Origin: Flavobacterium tiangeerense
GTDB taxonomy: Bacteria; Bacteroidota; Bacteroidia; Flavobacteriales; Flavobacteriaceae
Direction of reading: 5' to 3'
Assembly: GCF_007830355.1 (NCBI RefSeq)
Contig: NZ_VLKO01000001.1
Coordinates: forward strand, 186,001 to 250,000
DNA length: 64,000 nt
Both the position numbers and the translations under genes were made by a program. The notes beneath the pieces were generated by a model that searched no databases, was not told the origin of the DNA, and saw nothing but the letters and a program-made list of their open reading frames with translations. This document shows positions 18,083 through 26,625 of this stretch, piece after piece; position 1 is the stretch's first letter; each line of letters starts with the position of its first letter.

Positions 18083-19411
18083 CTACACTAACACAGATAC
18101 AAAATCCATGCGCACACTACCATCCTCATCAATTCGAGTCAAGTTGATATCGTGTAGCGTATTCACTAATTCTGGATTCCAAGGCGTTTTTACTTTTACG
18201 TAATTCTCAGTAAATCCGTGAATGTAGCCTTCCTTATTTTCACTTTCAAACAACACTTTGCGTTGCGTTCCCAATTGACTTTCATAAAAAGCACGACGTT
18301 TTTTCACAGATAATCCACGTAACATTTTACTACGTTTCGCACGCACATTTGCCGGAACTACGCCACTCATAGCAGCAGCCTCAGTATTATCACGCTCCGA
18401 ATACGTAAAAACGTGCAAGTACGAAATATCCAAATCATTCAAAAAATGATACGTTTCCAGAAAATGCTCGTCCGTTTCACCCGGAAAACCTACAATGACA
18501 TCCACACCTATACACGCATGGGGCATTACTTCCCGAATTTTATTCACGCGCTCCGTGTACACCTCGCGTAAGTAACGGCGTTTCATCAACTTCAAAATAT
18601 CATTACTGCCTGATTGCAACGGAATGTGAAAATGCGGCACAAAAGTTCTACTTTTCGACACAAATTCAATCGTTTCATTTTTCAATAAATTCGGTTCAAT
18701 AGACGAAATTCGCAAACGCTCTATACCGTCTACTTCATCCAAAGCCTGAACCAATTCCAAAAAAGTATGTTCGTGTTTTTTATTTCCAAATTCCCCTTTA
18801 CCGTAATCACCAATATTTACGCCAGTAAGTACGATTTCTTTAATGCCTTGTTTCGAAATTTCAGCTGCATTTTTCAATACATTTTCTAACTCGTCACTTC
18901 TAGAAATTCCTCTCGCCAGCGGAATCGTGCAATACGTACATTTATAATCGCAACCATCCTGAACTTTCAAGAAAGCACGCGTTCTATCGCCTATAGAATA
19001 ACTGCCCACATAAAAATCAGCTTCGGCAATCTCGCATGAATGCACCTCGCCCATGTCATTTTTAGACAAATCGTTGATATAATCGGCTAGTTTGAATTTT
19101 TCGGTAGCACCAAGAACCAAATCTACTCCATCCACCGCCGCCAATTCTTCGGGTTTTAGTTGCGCATAACAACCCACCGCAGCTACAAAAGCTTTATCAT
19201 TGAGCTTCATGGCCTTACGCACCACTTGTTTGAATTGTTTATCGGCATTTTCAGTAACTGAACACGTATTAATCACGTACATATCAGCCACTTCTTCAAA
19301 ATCAACGCGATCAAAACCCTCGTCTTGAAGATTGCGCGCAATAGTTGATGTTTCTGAGAAATTGAGTTTACAGCCTAAAGTATAAAAGGCTACTTTTTTG
19401 CGTTTTTCCAT
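18083..19411 (-). CDS. mtaB: tRNA (N6-threonylcarbamoyladenosine37-C2)-methylthiotransferase MtaB
   Basis: A 442-residue radical-SAM methylthiotransferase. The N-terminal cluster-binding cysteines are C14, C50 and C81 (TLGCK, INTCSV, VGCYAQ). The radical-SAM triad is C154, C158 and C161 in CDYKCTYC. A TRAM domain closes the protein. MtaB converts t6A37 to ms2t6A37 in tRNAs reading ANN codons. The TLGCKxN start is the MtaB rather than MiaB form. On the minus strand a TAAATTTG box at 19458-19465 is a likely promoter. A dispersed repeat (19512-19606) lies just upstream. Confidence 0.93.
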   Translation of the reverse strand: MEKRKKVAFYTLGCKLNFSETSTIARNLQDEGFDRVDFEEVADMYVINTCSVTENADKQFKQVVRKAMKLNDKAFVAAVGCYAQLKPEELAAVDGVDLVLGATEKFKLADYINDLSKNDMGEVHSCEIAEADFYVGSYSIGDRTRAFLKVQDGCDYKCTYCTIPLARGISRSDELENVLKNAAEISKQGIKEIVLTGVNIGDYGKGEFGNKKHEHTFLELVQALDEVDGIERLRISSIEPNLLKNETIEFVSKSRTFVPHFHIPLQSGSNDILKLMKRRYLREVYTERVNKIREVMPHACIGVDVIVGFPGETDEHFLETYHFLNDLDISYLHVFTYSERDNTEAAAMSGVVPANVRAKRSKMLRGLSVKKRRAFYESQLGTQRKVLFESENKEGYIHGFTENYVKVKTPWNPELVNTLHDINLTRIDEDGSVRMDFVSVLV

Positions 19412-19511
19412 AAGTAAGCGCTATCTAATGAAATCGTTGTCAAAAAAATAGCGTGCGCAAATTTACGAACAAATACGAGAAAATGATAACGATTTGAATT
19501 TTTATTAAACA

Positions 19512-19606
19512 GGGCGTGCCCCTTCGTAAACTGCGGGTCGGGCTATGCGCTCTATCTTTATTTTTTTAAAGAAAAAAATAAAGGATGCCGCTGCTATCCC
19601 TCACGC
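19512..19606 (+). repeat. Dispersed repeat family A, copy 1
   Basis: It starts GGGCGTGCCCC, contains GGGTCGGGCTATGCGC, an AT-rich palindrome (CTTTATTTTTTT / AAAAAAATAAAG), and ends GCTGCTATCCCTCACGC. Other copies are at 35649-35760, 42929-43040 (minus), 62130-62234 and 63527-63620. Termini carry short inverted similarity (GCGTGA/TCACGC). This is the main content of the 385-nt gap between mtaB and the AIPR gene. Confidence 0.8.
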
Positions 19607-19656
19607 GAGCGCGCAAACTGCAAATCAAAACAACTGCAACAAGAAACACTATTGCT

Positions 19657-19686
19657 TTTGTAATAAATTTATTATTTCTATATTTG
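19657..19686 (+). promoter_or_regulatory. Promoter of the AIPR gene, module copy 1
   Basis: TTTG (19657-19660), an 18-nt spacer, and TATATTTG (19679-19686). The -7 box begins 118 nt before the ATG. The surrounding TTTTGTAATA..ATTATT..TATATTTG is shared with the promoters at 62331-62357 and 63712-63738. Confidence 0.6.
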
Positions 19687-19796
19687 ATAAATGCAAACTA
19701 ACTGTGCTATATACTAATCATTTTCAATTGGTTTGAGTTGAAGAAGGTTTAAAATAATTATAGAGTATTTAGCAGATATTTTAAAACAACAACATT

Positions 19797-21500
19797 ATGA
19801 CATTAAGACAACAAATTGTGCAAGACCATATTGACAAAACAGCTATTAAACTTGATTTGACAGCAGACAATGCTTTTTTAATTTTTGCGCATAGTGTTTT
19901 TACTGATATTAGTATACATTCTTTTGATGAAAATGACAATGTTGACGGCGGGCAAGATAAACAAATTGATGCAATAACAATTGAAGATACCTCAGACGAA
20001 GCAACAATTTACATAACTCAAATTAAAAATGAAGAAACCTTTTCGTCAAACTGTATTATTCAAATTAGGAATGGTTTACAATGGATATTTGAAAAAAAAC
20101 AAGCAGACATTGATACACTTACAAATATTAGATTCAAAGACAGAATAAAAGATTACAGAACTCTTCAATCGTCTTTAGGACCTTCAAATATTAACGTAAA
20201 AGTTGCTTACATAACAAAAGGTCAAAATATTGACCTTTCAGCAGAAGCAAAGCAAGAAATTAAAACAATTACAGATACTTACGATAATGGAACCTTCGCA
20301 AGTTTTACTTTTGAAACTATTGGAGCCGACGAAATAGTCGATGTATTGAATTCACAAGAAAAGAAAAATAAAAAAATTAATTGTGAAGTGAAAATTATAT
20401 ACGACACCAATAATCCTTCACTTATAAAATATCATAGTAAAGGTCTAAAAGGAATAATTTGTTCAGCAACTGCATCTGAAATTGCTCAAATAGTAAATAC
20501 AGATGTTAACGGCTTTGTTTTCGATTTAAATATTAGAAAATACTTAGGCAAATTAGGAGGTGTAAACAAAGACATTTTGAATACCTGCACAAATAGTAAT
20601 TTAAGTCCACTTTTTTGGTTTTTAAACAACGGTGTTACTATTATTTGCGATAAAGTTGACCCTGTTACAGATCCAGATGATCCAAAAGTTAAAATTGAAA
20701 ATATGCAAATTGTAAACGGTTGCCAAACAGCAACAAGTCTTGCAAATGCTTTAAAAGAAGGACATTTACAACCAGATACAAGACTTCTTCTGCGCATATA
20801 TGAAACAAACGATTTAGACTTAGTTGACAAAATTGTTTTAACTACCAACAATCAAAATAAAATAACAGGTAGAAATCTAAGAGCAAACGACATAACACAA
20901 CTTGACCTTGAAAAAGGTTTTTCTATGTTTAATTTTTCTCTAGAACGTAAACCAAGACAATATGAAAATACTAGTATTCCAAAAGACAATATAATTCCAA
21001 ATGAAGATGTAGCAGTTTCATACTTGGCTTTAGTGTTAAAAAAACCATCTGACGCACGAAGTAGAAAATACAAAGTCTGGAATGAATATTACGATAAAAT
21101 TTTCTCAGGTACCGATATTATTGAGCCGTATTTATTATCTGTGCTTATTCACAGAAAATCATCAGAATATTTATTAGCTAATTATTCTAAAAACGCGGAC
21201 GATACAATTCGTTATTTATCAAAAAATGCTTCTTTTCATATTTCTAGAATTTCATCTTTTCTATGGCGTGGCGGTGATAATTGGACAAATACAGGAAATT
21301 TAAAAGCTGAAATTAATTCTTATGTTTCAAATAAGAATATTCTAGACACACATATTTCCAACGCAATCGTAATTTTAAGCAATATTGTAAAAAGTAATCC
21401 TAAATATATTGCAGACTTAAACAATTCATTAAAATCGGCTGACATTGACAATGAAATAAGTAAAAAACTGCACACTAATCACAAACCAAATCTCAGCTAG
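19797..21500 (+). CDS. AIPR-family protein with N-terminal PD-(D/E)XK-like nuclease domain
   Basis: A 567-residue protein. The C-terminal two thirds carry AIPR (abortive infection phage resistance) signatures: PLFWFLNNGVTIICDKV (about 270-285) and NMQIVNGCQTATSL (about 302-315). The N-terminus has DKQIDAI with Asp58 and ITQIK with Gln75 and Lys77. This fits the D...QxK active site of Mrr-like PD-(D/E)XK nucleases. AIPR members were linked to phage abortive infection, but a defence role here is inference. No partner methylase is nearby. It sits behind a repeat-A module and has very AT-rich codons, suggesting transfer. Confidence 0.85.
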   Translation: MTLRQQIVQDHIDKTAIKLDLTADNAFLIFAHSVFTDISIHSFDENDNVDGGQDKQIDAITIEDTSDEATIYITQIKNEETFSSNCIIQIRNGLQWIFEKKQADIDTLTNIRFKDRIKDYRTLQSSLGPSNINVKVAYITKGQNIDLSAEAKQEIKTITDTYDNGTFASFTFETIGADEIVDVLNSQEKKNKKINCEVKIIYDTNNPSLIKYHSKGLKGIICSATASEIAQIVNTDVNGFVFDLNIRKYLGKLGGVNKDILNTCTNSNLSPLFWFLNNGVTIICDKVDPVTDPDDPKVKIENMQIVNGCQTATSLANALKEGHLQPDTRLLLRIYETNDLDLVDKIVLTTNNQNKITGRNLRANDITQLDLEKGFSMFNFSLERKPRQYENTSIPKDNIIPNEDVAVSYLALVLKKPSDARSRKYKVWNEYYDKIFSGTDIIEPYLLSVLIHRKSSEYLLANYSKNADDTIRYLSKNASFHISRISSFLWRGGDNWTNTGNLKAEINSYVSNKNILDTHISNAIVILSNIVKSNPKYIADLNNSLKSADIDNEISKKLHTNHKPNLS

Positions 21501-21535
21501 TCCGAGCATTTGGTAACACTGGGCTAATGCGAGAT

Positions 21536-21580
21536 TCTAGCTCGTGCTCCCACTGTAGTAGAGAGACATCATGTGCTAGA
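21536..21580. other. Imperfect inverted repeat after the AIPR gene
   Basis: TCTAGCTCGTG pairs imperfectly with CATGTGCTAGA across about 23 nt. An A-run follows, but no T-run, so it is not a convincing plus-strand terminator. It fills the 100 nt between the AIPR gene and the next ORF. Confidence 0.45.
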
Positions 21581-21600
21581 GCCAAAAAAATTACTATGAA

Positions 21601-21996
21601 ATGAAATTTATAGATTTAATTGAATATGCGGTTAAACTCGGTTTTAAAGCTATTCCGGTAGAAGATGAATATTATAAAATAGTTTTTAGAAGTAATAATT
21701 CAATGTATATAGAAATCTCTTTTCCCAATGATACTATTAACCAAGACTTAGAAGACCATATAAATATTGACTGGGATTATAGCATCAGAAATGATCAGAA
21801 GATAGAAATCCACAAAGAGAGCTTTGAGTATTATAAAGGAAATGCAGCAACGAAAATTGCAGATATGCAAAATGATATTTCAAAATACTTGAATAATTTT
21901 GCTCATTCAAAATTTAATATAATCGAGCAGTCTGGATTTTCTATTTTTGGAATACGTTTTCTAAGATATAAACAGTTAGTATTTGAAAAAAAATAG
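21601..21996 (+). CDS. Hypothetical cytosolic protein
   Basis: A 131-residue protein without signal peptide or membrane helix. It begins MKFIDLIEYAVKLGFKAIP and is rich in Ile, Asn and Asp. I recognise no family. It follows the AIPR gene on the same strand after an imperfect palindrome of 45 nt, and could be a partner or separate cargo. It is followed by the repeat at 22018-22097. The strong AT bias matches the AIPR gene and differs from the housekeeping genes upstream. Confidence 0.65.
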   Translation: MKFIDLIEYAVKLGFKAIPVEDEYYKIVFRSNNSMYIEISFPNDTINQDLEDHINIDWDYSIRNDQKIEIHKESFEYYKGNAATKIADMQNDISKYLNNFAHSKFNIIEQSGFSIFGIRFLRYKQLVFEKK

Positions 21997-22017
21997 TCTT
22001 AAAGATATTGTTTTACT

Positions 22018-22097
22018 CACACTATCGCTCGTTTGTAACGAGCACCTACTGATTTTAAAGAAGAAAATCCGATAGAGCAGATTTGCAATCCGTGTCC
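22018..22097 (+). repeat. REP-like hairpin repeat family C, copy 1
   Basis: CGCTCGTTTGTAACGAGC forms one hairpin, and GATAGAGCAGATTTGCAATC resembles the second unit of the copy at 23655-23729. The two copies have the same orientation and flank the serine hydrolase gene. Confidence 0.65.
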
Positions 22098-22176
22098 ACA
22101 ACAATAAGACACAAAAAACAAAAACTATTATTTATTTCGTTCAAAAAAATATCAATCACTAAAAACAACAATCATT

Positions 22177-23649
22177 ATGAAACAACGTTCCAAGCATTTT
22201 GCAGTAAAGACAATCCTAATTGGTCTATTCATCCAGTTAATTACAATAACAGTTTCCTTTGGGCAAACCAAAACGGAGCAAATTGATAAATTGATGAATT
22301 TATATTCAGAATACGAGCAATTTAACGGCTCCATTCTTGTCGCTGATGCTGGAAAAGTTATTTATAAAAAGGGTTTTGGAATGGCAAACATGGAATGGAA
22401 TATTCCGAATCAGCCAGACACTAAACACCGCTTGGGTTCTGTTACCAAACAGTTTACCGCTGTGCTAATACTTCAATTAGTAGAGCAAGGAAAATTAAAG
22501 TTGGATGCGCCTATCTCAACCTATCTTCCTGATTATCCTAAAACATTGGGCGATAAAATCACTATTCACCATTTACTGACGCACACCTCTGGAATTCCTA
22601 ATTACACTTCGTTTCCAAATTTCATGAAAGATTTAAGCATGAATCCGTATAGTCCAGAAGTTTTTGTGAAAAAATTCGCTGATCTACCGCTAGAGTTTAC
22701 ACCTGGCGAAAAATTTGCCTACAGCAATTCTGGTTATTTTTTATTGGGTTACATTATAGAAAAAGTTTCTGCTAAAACCTATGAACAGTTTTTGCAAGAC
22801 AATATTCTTACGCCACTCAAAATGAATAATACAGGATACGATCACCACGAAACGATTTTAAAAAACAGAGCTTCTGGCTATGAGAAAAACGGTAAAAACT
22901 ATAGTAATGCCAGTTATCTTGATTTGTCAATCCCCTACGCTGCCGGCTCTTTGTACTCTACTGTAGACGATTTATTTCTATGGAATCAAGCACTTTACAC
23001 TGAACAATTACTTTCGACAAAATATAAAGAACTATTATTTAATTCCTATATCCCAGCAGGACCGGGACATTATGGTTACGGATGGTTTGTTAACAAGGAT
23101 TTCAATGGAGAAAAAAATGACATCATAACAGTTATTGAACATGGTGGTGGAATAAATGGATTTAATACCTTATTCTCTCAAATACCAGCTGACAAAAATC
23201 TAGTGGTTTTATTAAATAATACGGGCGGTACCAACTTAAACGAGATGAATAAAGCGATTAGAAATATCCTTTACAATAAACCTTATAGTTTGCCTAAAAA
23301 ATCGTTAGCGAATGCTTTCACAGAAGTTATTCTGGAAAAAGGAATCGCATCTGGAATCGAGTACTTTAAAGAAAATAAAAATTCAAATACTTTTGCAATC
23401 AACGAAAATGAAATGAACAGCGCAGGATATCAATTATTACAAACCGGAAAAGTAAAAGAAGCGATAGAAGTTTTCAAACTAAATGTTGAAGCGTTTCCTA
23501 AATCAGGAAATGCATATGACAGTTTAGGAGAAGCCTATTTAAAAAACGGAGATAAAAAACTTGCCCTTGTTAACTATAAAAAATCCATAGAACTAGATCC
23601 AAATAATGAAAACGGGAAAAAAGTATTGGAAGAACTTTTAAAGTCCTAA
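22177..23649 (+). CDS. Secreted serine hydrolase (beta-lactamase/class C fold) with C-terminal TPR
   Basis: A 490-residue protein with a signal peptide ending at SFGQ (about residue 30). The beta-lactamase-fold domain has catalytic SVTK, the YSN motif (FAYSNSGYFL) and HGGGINGF, the HxG-type third motif. Residues about 415-488 form one to two TPR units (AYDSLGEAYLKNGDKKLALVNYKKSIELDP). Such proteins are usually D-Ala peptidases, esterases or peptide hydrolases rather than resistance enzymes. The gene is bracketed by two direct copies of repeat C. Confidence 0.88.
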   Translation: MKQRSKHFAVKTILIGLFIQLITITVSFGQTKTEQIDKLMNLYSEYEQFNGSILVADAGKVIYKKGFGMANMEWNIPNQPDTKHRLGSVTKQFTAVLILQLVEQGKLKLDAPISTYLPDYPKTLGDKITIHHLLTHTSGIPNYTSFPNFMKDLSMNPYSPEVFVKKFADLPLEFTPGEKFAYSNSGYFLLGYIIEKVSAKTYEQFLQDNILTPLKMNNTGYDHHETILKNRASGYEKNGKNYSNASYLDLSIPYAAGSLYSTVDDLFLWNQALYTEQLLSTKYKELLFNSYIPAGPGHYGYGWFVNKDFNGEKNDIITVIEHGGGINGFNTLFSQIPADKNLVVLLNNTGGTNLNEMNKAIRNILYNKPYSLPKKSLANAFTEVILEKGIASGIEYFKENKNSNTFAINENEMNSAGYQLLQTGKVKEAIEVFKLNVEAFPKSGNAYDSLGEAYLKNGDKKLALVNYKKSIELDPNNENGKKVLEELLKS

Positions 23650-23654
23650 ATTAT

Positions 23655-23729
23655 CACACTGGCGCTCGTTTGCAACGAGTGCCTATTTTTCTAATAAGAA
23701 AATGGTAGCGTTTGCAACGCGAATAATTA
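23655..23729 (+). repeat. REP-like hairpin repeat family C, copy 2
   Basis: Two hairpins in a row: GCGCTCGTTTGCAACGAGTGC and GCGTTTGCAACGC, linked by an AT-rich spacer. It begins five bases after the serine hydrolase stop and matches the copy at 22018-22097. Confidence 0.7.
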
Positions 23730-24211
23730 AAAGAGAAATGTAGCCTATGATTTTGTGGACATGCAAAGCAATTAATCACCAGTTTATCGTCAGGTTTTAT
23801 AAGATTCCTCATTTGTCGGAATGACAAAAAAACAGGCATACTTTTTTAAAAATAAAGAGCAAGAGCAAACAATAATTAGGACTTCGCAATCTATATGTTG
23901 CAATTAGTAGTTGCTTGTTATGATTTTGAAAGAAGTGCATTCGCAATTAAAATGGTTCTAATTTTGAATCTAAAATAAAAAGCAATGCTTTCTAAAAAAG
24001 AAATACTAAAAAGATCCTAAAATCCGTTATAGTAATAGTGTAATTAAGAAATGTTATAAAATAGTACAATAATCAAATGACACTTTGAGATTGATATTTT
24101 ATACACTATCTTTCCATTGTAATTTAATTTATTTTAAACTACTCAAAAACAAATGATTAACAACTGGGTAAGCCGAAAACCAACTAGAGTAGGCAACATT
24201 TTATAACTACA
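23730..24211. other. Intergenic stretch without a recognisable gene
   Basis: About 480 nt of AT-rich sequence between repeat C and the next ORF. The only ORF (61 codons, minus strand, 23654-23839) overlaps the repeat and has no protein-like composition. I see no RNA gene or clear promoter here. Confidence 0.6.
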
Positions 24212-24730
24212 ATGAAAACATTTTTCCCCACAATCTACTTCATTCTTTTAGCAGCTCTAGGCTGTTATGGTCAAAATCCTGCTCCAAAAACCAACACATT
24301 CCCATCAGTTACGACATTGAGTAATTGGGCAAATTACAACTCACAACAAAAATTTGATTTAGAAATTAGAACATTAGGTTTTAAATTCGAAATAAAAGAA
24401 GCCGAAACTAGCTCTATTGCGTACACCTACATTCGCAAAGTTGTTATTGATGGCGTGAATTACACGGATAGAATAGTGTATCGCATTGCAAATGATAACA
24501 GCGCCAGTATTATTTCACTGGTAACAGCATCTACAGATCTAGTTTCATTATACAACCCACAACTAGCTACCTTCAAAAATGTCAAGTGTGATACACCAAT
24601 GGCAAAAGACAAGAATACTTCATGCAATTGTTATGTAAGTAAAACTCATGCTATCGATATTTGTGACGAGCGCGTGAAACTAACTATGGGAGACGGCAAT
24701 AAATACTTTATATCAGTAGCTAAACTGTAG
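24212..24730 (+). CDS. Secreted hypothetical protein
   Basis: A 172-residue protein with a signal peptide (MKTFFPTIYFILLAALGCYG). Cleavage could follow GYGQ-type residues, or Cys18 could be lipidated, though the lipobox (ALGC) is weak. The mature part has further cysteines (VKCDTP, SCNCYVS, ICDERV) that may form disulfides. I know no family. It has its own terminator and ends the accessory stretch that starts at 19.5 kb. Confidence 0.68.
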   Translation: MKTFFPTIYFILLAALGCYGQNPAPKTNTFPSVTTLSNWANYNSQQKFDLEIRTLGFKFEIKEAETSSIAYTYIRKVVIDGVNYTDRIVYRIANDNSASIISLVTASTDLVSLYNPQLATFKNVKCDTPMAKDKNTSCNCYVSKTHAIDICDERVKLTMGDGNKYFISVAKL

Positions 24731-24758
24731 AGATATACAAAACAGTAAAACGATATTC

Positions 24759-24792
24759 AGCGATACATTTAAAATAAGTGTATCGCTTTTTT
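24759..24792. terminator. Bidirectional terminator
   Basis: AGCGATACATT pairs with the complementary AGTGTATCGCT, with a T-run after it. It separates two converging genes. Confidence 0.8.
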
Positions 24793-24793
24793 A

Positions 24794-25591
24794 TTAGTTT
24801 ACGTTCAAAATAAAACGTTCAATAACTTCGGCAACACCATGATTGTTATTTGATGCTACAATTTCATCCCCGTACATGCGTAACTCAGGTGTAACATTAT
24901 CTACCCAAACGCCAAGTCCAGCATATTGAATCATTGATAAATCATTTCCAGCATTACCCACAGCAATGATTTCGCTTTGATCAATTGCTAATTTTTTGGC
25001 TAAAAAAGCGATACTTGCTGCTTTATCAATTCCGTTAGGCGCTACTTCTAGAAAAAATGGTTTAGACATGGAAACACTTAAATCTGGCATAGCGTTTTTT
25101 AAATCTTTTTCTACTTCTTTTAAGTAAGAAGGTTCTTCCAGCAAGATACATTTTACAGCATTAGTGGTAACAGCAGCTTTAAAATCAGGTACTAAATGAT
25201 GTTCAAGCCCTGTGATACTGCGTTCTACCTCAATAAACTCAGAGTGTGTCTCGCTAATAATGACATCGTTTATATAAGTAATAATGTGGGTATTACTTTT
25301 TAAACTGTATTCATGGAGTGTATGAATTTGCTCTTTGGTCAAAGATTTTTCAAAAAGAATTTCACTAGTATTCAAATCAGACACTACTGCTCCATTAAAA
25401 GAAATCATGAAATTATTTTTCAACTCATGAGCAAATTGCGTCATGGCAGGCGTAGGTCTACCTGATGCTAAAACTACCTCAACACCTAAATCTTGAGCCC
25501 TAGCAATCATTTCTCTATTCTCTATAGAAATGGTATGATCATCCGTCAACAAGGTATCGTCCATGTCTAGGACTAGCATTTTATATTTCAT
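24794..25591 (-). CDS. Cof-type HAD-IIB phosphatase
   Basis: A 265-residue HAD hydrolase. Motif I is DMDDTLL at residues 8-14, motif II is ASGRP (about 42-46), and GNAGNDLSMIQYAG is the late motif with the acidic pair. The large C2B cap insertion is characteristic of the Cof/YidA group, which dephosphorylates sugar phosphates and other small phosphates. GNAGND replaces the common GDxxND, so the first motif-IV acid is Asn here. The ATG overlaps no neighbour. DUF2007 lies 40 nt upstream on the same strand. Confidence 0.87.
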   Translation of the reverse strand: MKYKMLVLDMDDTLLTDDHTISIENREMIARAQDLGVEVVLASGRPTPAMTQFAHELKNNFMISFNGAVVSDLNTSEILFEKSLTKEQIHTLHEYSLKSNTHIITYINDVIISETHSEFIEVERSITGLEHHLVPDFKAAVTTNAVKCILLEEPSYLKEVEKDLKNAMPDLSVSMSKPFFLEVAPNGIDKAASIAFLAKKLAIDQSEIIAVGNAGNDLSMIQYAGLGVWVDNVTPELRMYGDEIVASNNNHGVAEVIERFILNVN

Positions 25592-25631
25592 AATTTTTAT
25601 TTTACAGCAAAAGAATCTGTCACAGACTAGC

Positions 25632-25850
25632 CTAGATATTCATTCTAAAATCTTCAATAACTGGATTGGCTTTTGCAAAATCAGTTTCTTGAATAAAAAG
25701 TTCTACTGCTAAATCACTTCCGCCAAAACCTCCCAAACGTGAAGATTGAATGTTGTCCTTTTTTAAGGTTTCAACACCCGCTGTTTCTAATCTTTCTTGT
25801 AAGGCTTGCGCCAAAATTTCACTTCCTGAAAACACTTTCATTAATCCCAT
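25632..25850 (-). CDS. DUF2007 domain protein
   Basis: A 72-residue soluble protein with the DUF2007 pattern: MKVFSGSEILAQALQERLETAGV, then GGSDLAVELFI and a final acidic helix. The domain was proposed as a small signal-transduction module, but no role is proven. It starts 14 nt after the stop of the DEAD-box-like gene and lies upstream of the Cof phosphatase, so the three may be one operon. Confidence 0.8.
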   Translation of the reverse strand: MGLMKVFSGSEILAQALQERLETAGVETLKKDNIQSSRLGGFGGSDLAVELFIQETDFAKANPVIEDFRMNI

Positions 25851-25864
25851 TGTATTCCTATTTT

Positions 25865-26539
25865 TTAATTATCATCATTATTTTCTTCATCACCATCTTC
25901 TTCTTCATCCTTATCTTCGTCCTCATCTTCATAAAAATCAAACTCGAAAGGTTCAATTAGCATTCTCTCGGTCATGATTTCAATTCGCTCGGTGAACTGC
26001 TCGGTGAAAATAATGCGTTGGGTTTTGTCAATACTATTCGAGATTCGCATGATTTTAGTTTCATGACGCAATTTCAAAATAGGATCAGCATCGTCTAGAA
26101 TAAACATTTTCAATCGGTTCACGTTGTAGCCCGCCGATGAAAACATTTCGCTCAATTTATTTGGCGTCCCAATCAAAACATCAATACCGGTTGAAATGTA
26201 ATTTTTGTCATAATCCATATCGCCTTTGTCATGAACACCATATATTTCTAGGTCCGTGTATTTTGCCAATTTTTCAAATTGCGCTGCCATCTCAACCACT
26301 TTCTCTTTATCCGATACGATGATTAAAGCACGTGGCGACTCCTCAACAGAGCCAACCAAGCGTTGAATGACATTGATAACAATGGTAGTCGATTTTCCGC
26401 TGCCAGCAGGTGCAACAATAATAGCATCGGCACCACTTTTTAAAGTCCCAAAGGTCTCTTTCTGAATATCATTCGCCTCTAAGAACCCGTTGTCAATTAA
26501 GTTTTGTTGCAGCGTCTCGTTTAATTTTTTTAATTTCAT
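25865..26539 (-). CDS. Single-domain DEAD/DEAH-box-like protein (half helicase)
   Basis: A 224-residue protein containing only the first RecA-like domain of a DEAD-box helicase. Q-motif-like NDIQKETF is followed by Walker A APAGSGKST, motif Ib-like GTPNKL and motif II DDAD instead of DEAD. The second RecA domain is absent, and the protein ends in an acidic tail (about 20 Asp/Glu among the last 25 residues). A true helicase needs two domains, so it may bind RNA or another helicase without unwinding (inference). The frame is intact, so it is not an obvious pseudogene. Confidence 0.82.
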   Translation of the reverse strand: MKLKKLNETLQQNLIDNGFLEANDIQKETFGTLKSGADAIIVAPAGSGKSTTIVINVIQRLVGSVEESPRALIIVSDKEKVVEMAAQFEKLAKYTDLEIYGVHDKGDMDYDKNYISTGIDVLIGTPNKLSEMFSSAGYNVNRLKMFILDDADPILKLRHETKIMRISNSIDKTQRIIFTEQFTERIEIMTERMLIEPFEFDFYEDEDEDKDEEEDGDEENNDDN

Positions 26540-26625
26540 TCTTTTTAGATTGAAAGATTCAAAAATTTAAAAATTAAATGATTAGCTCACTAATTTTTAA
26601 ATGATTCAACCTCTAAATTATTTAA

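Noticed and set aside
22177..23649. Beta-lactamase resistance gene
   Set aside because: The fold is shared, but the C-terminal TPR and family resemblance favour a peptidase or esterase. There is no evidence of resistance.
23654..23839. 61-codon minus-strand ORF
   Set aside because: It runs through the REP-like repeat and lacks protein-like composition.
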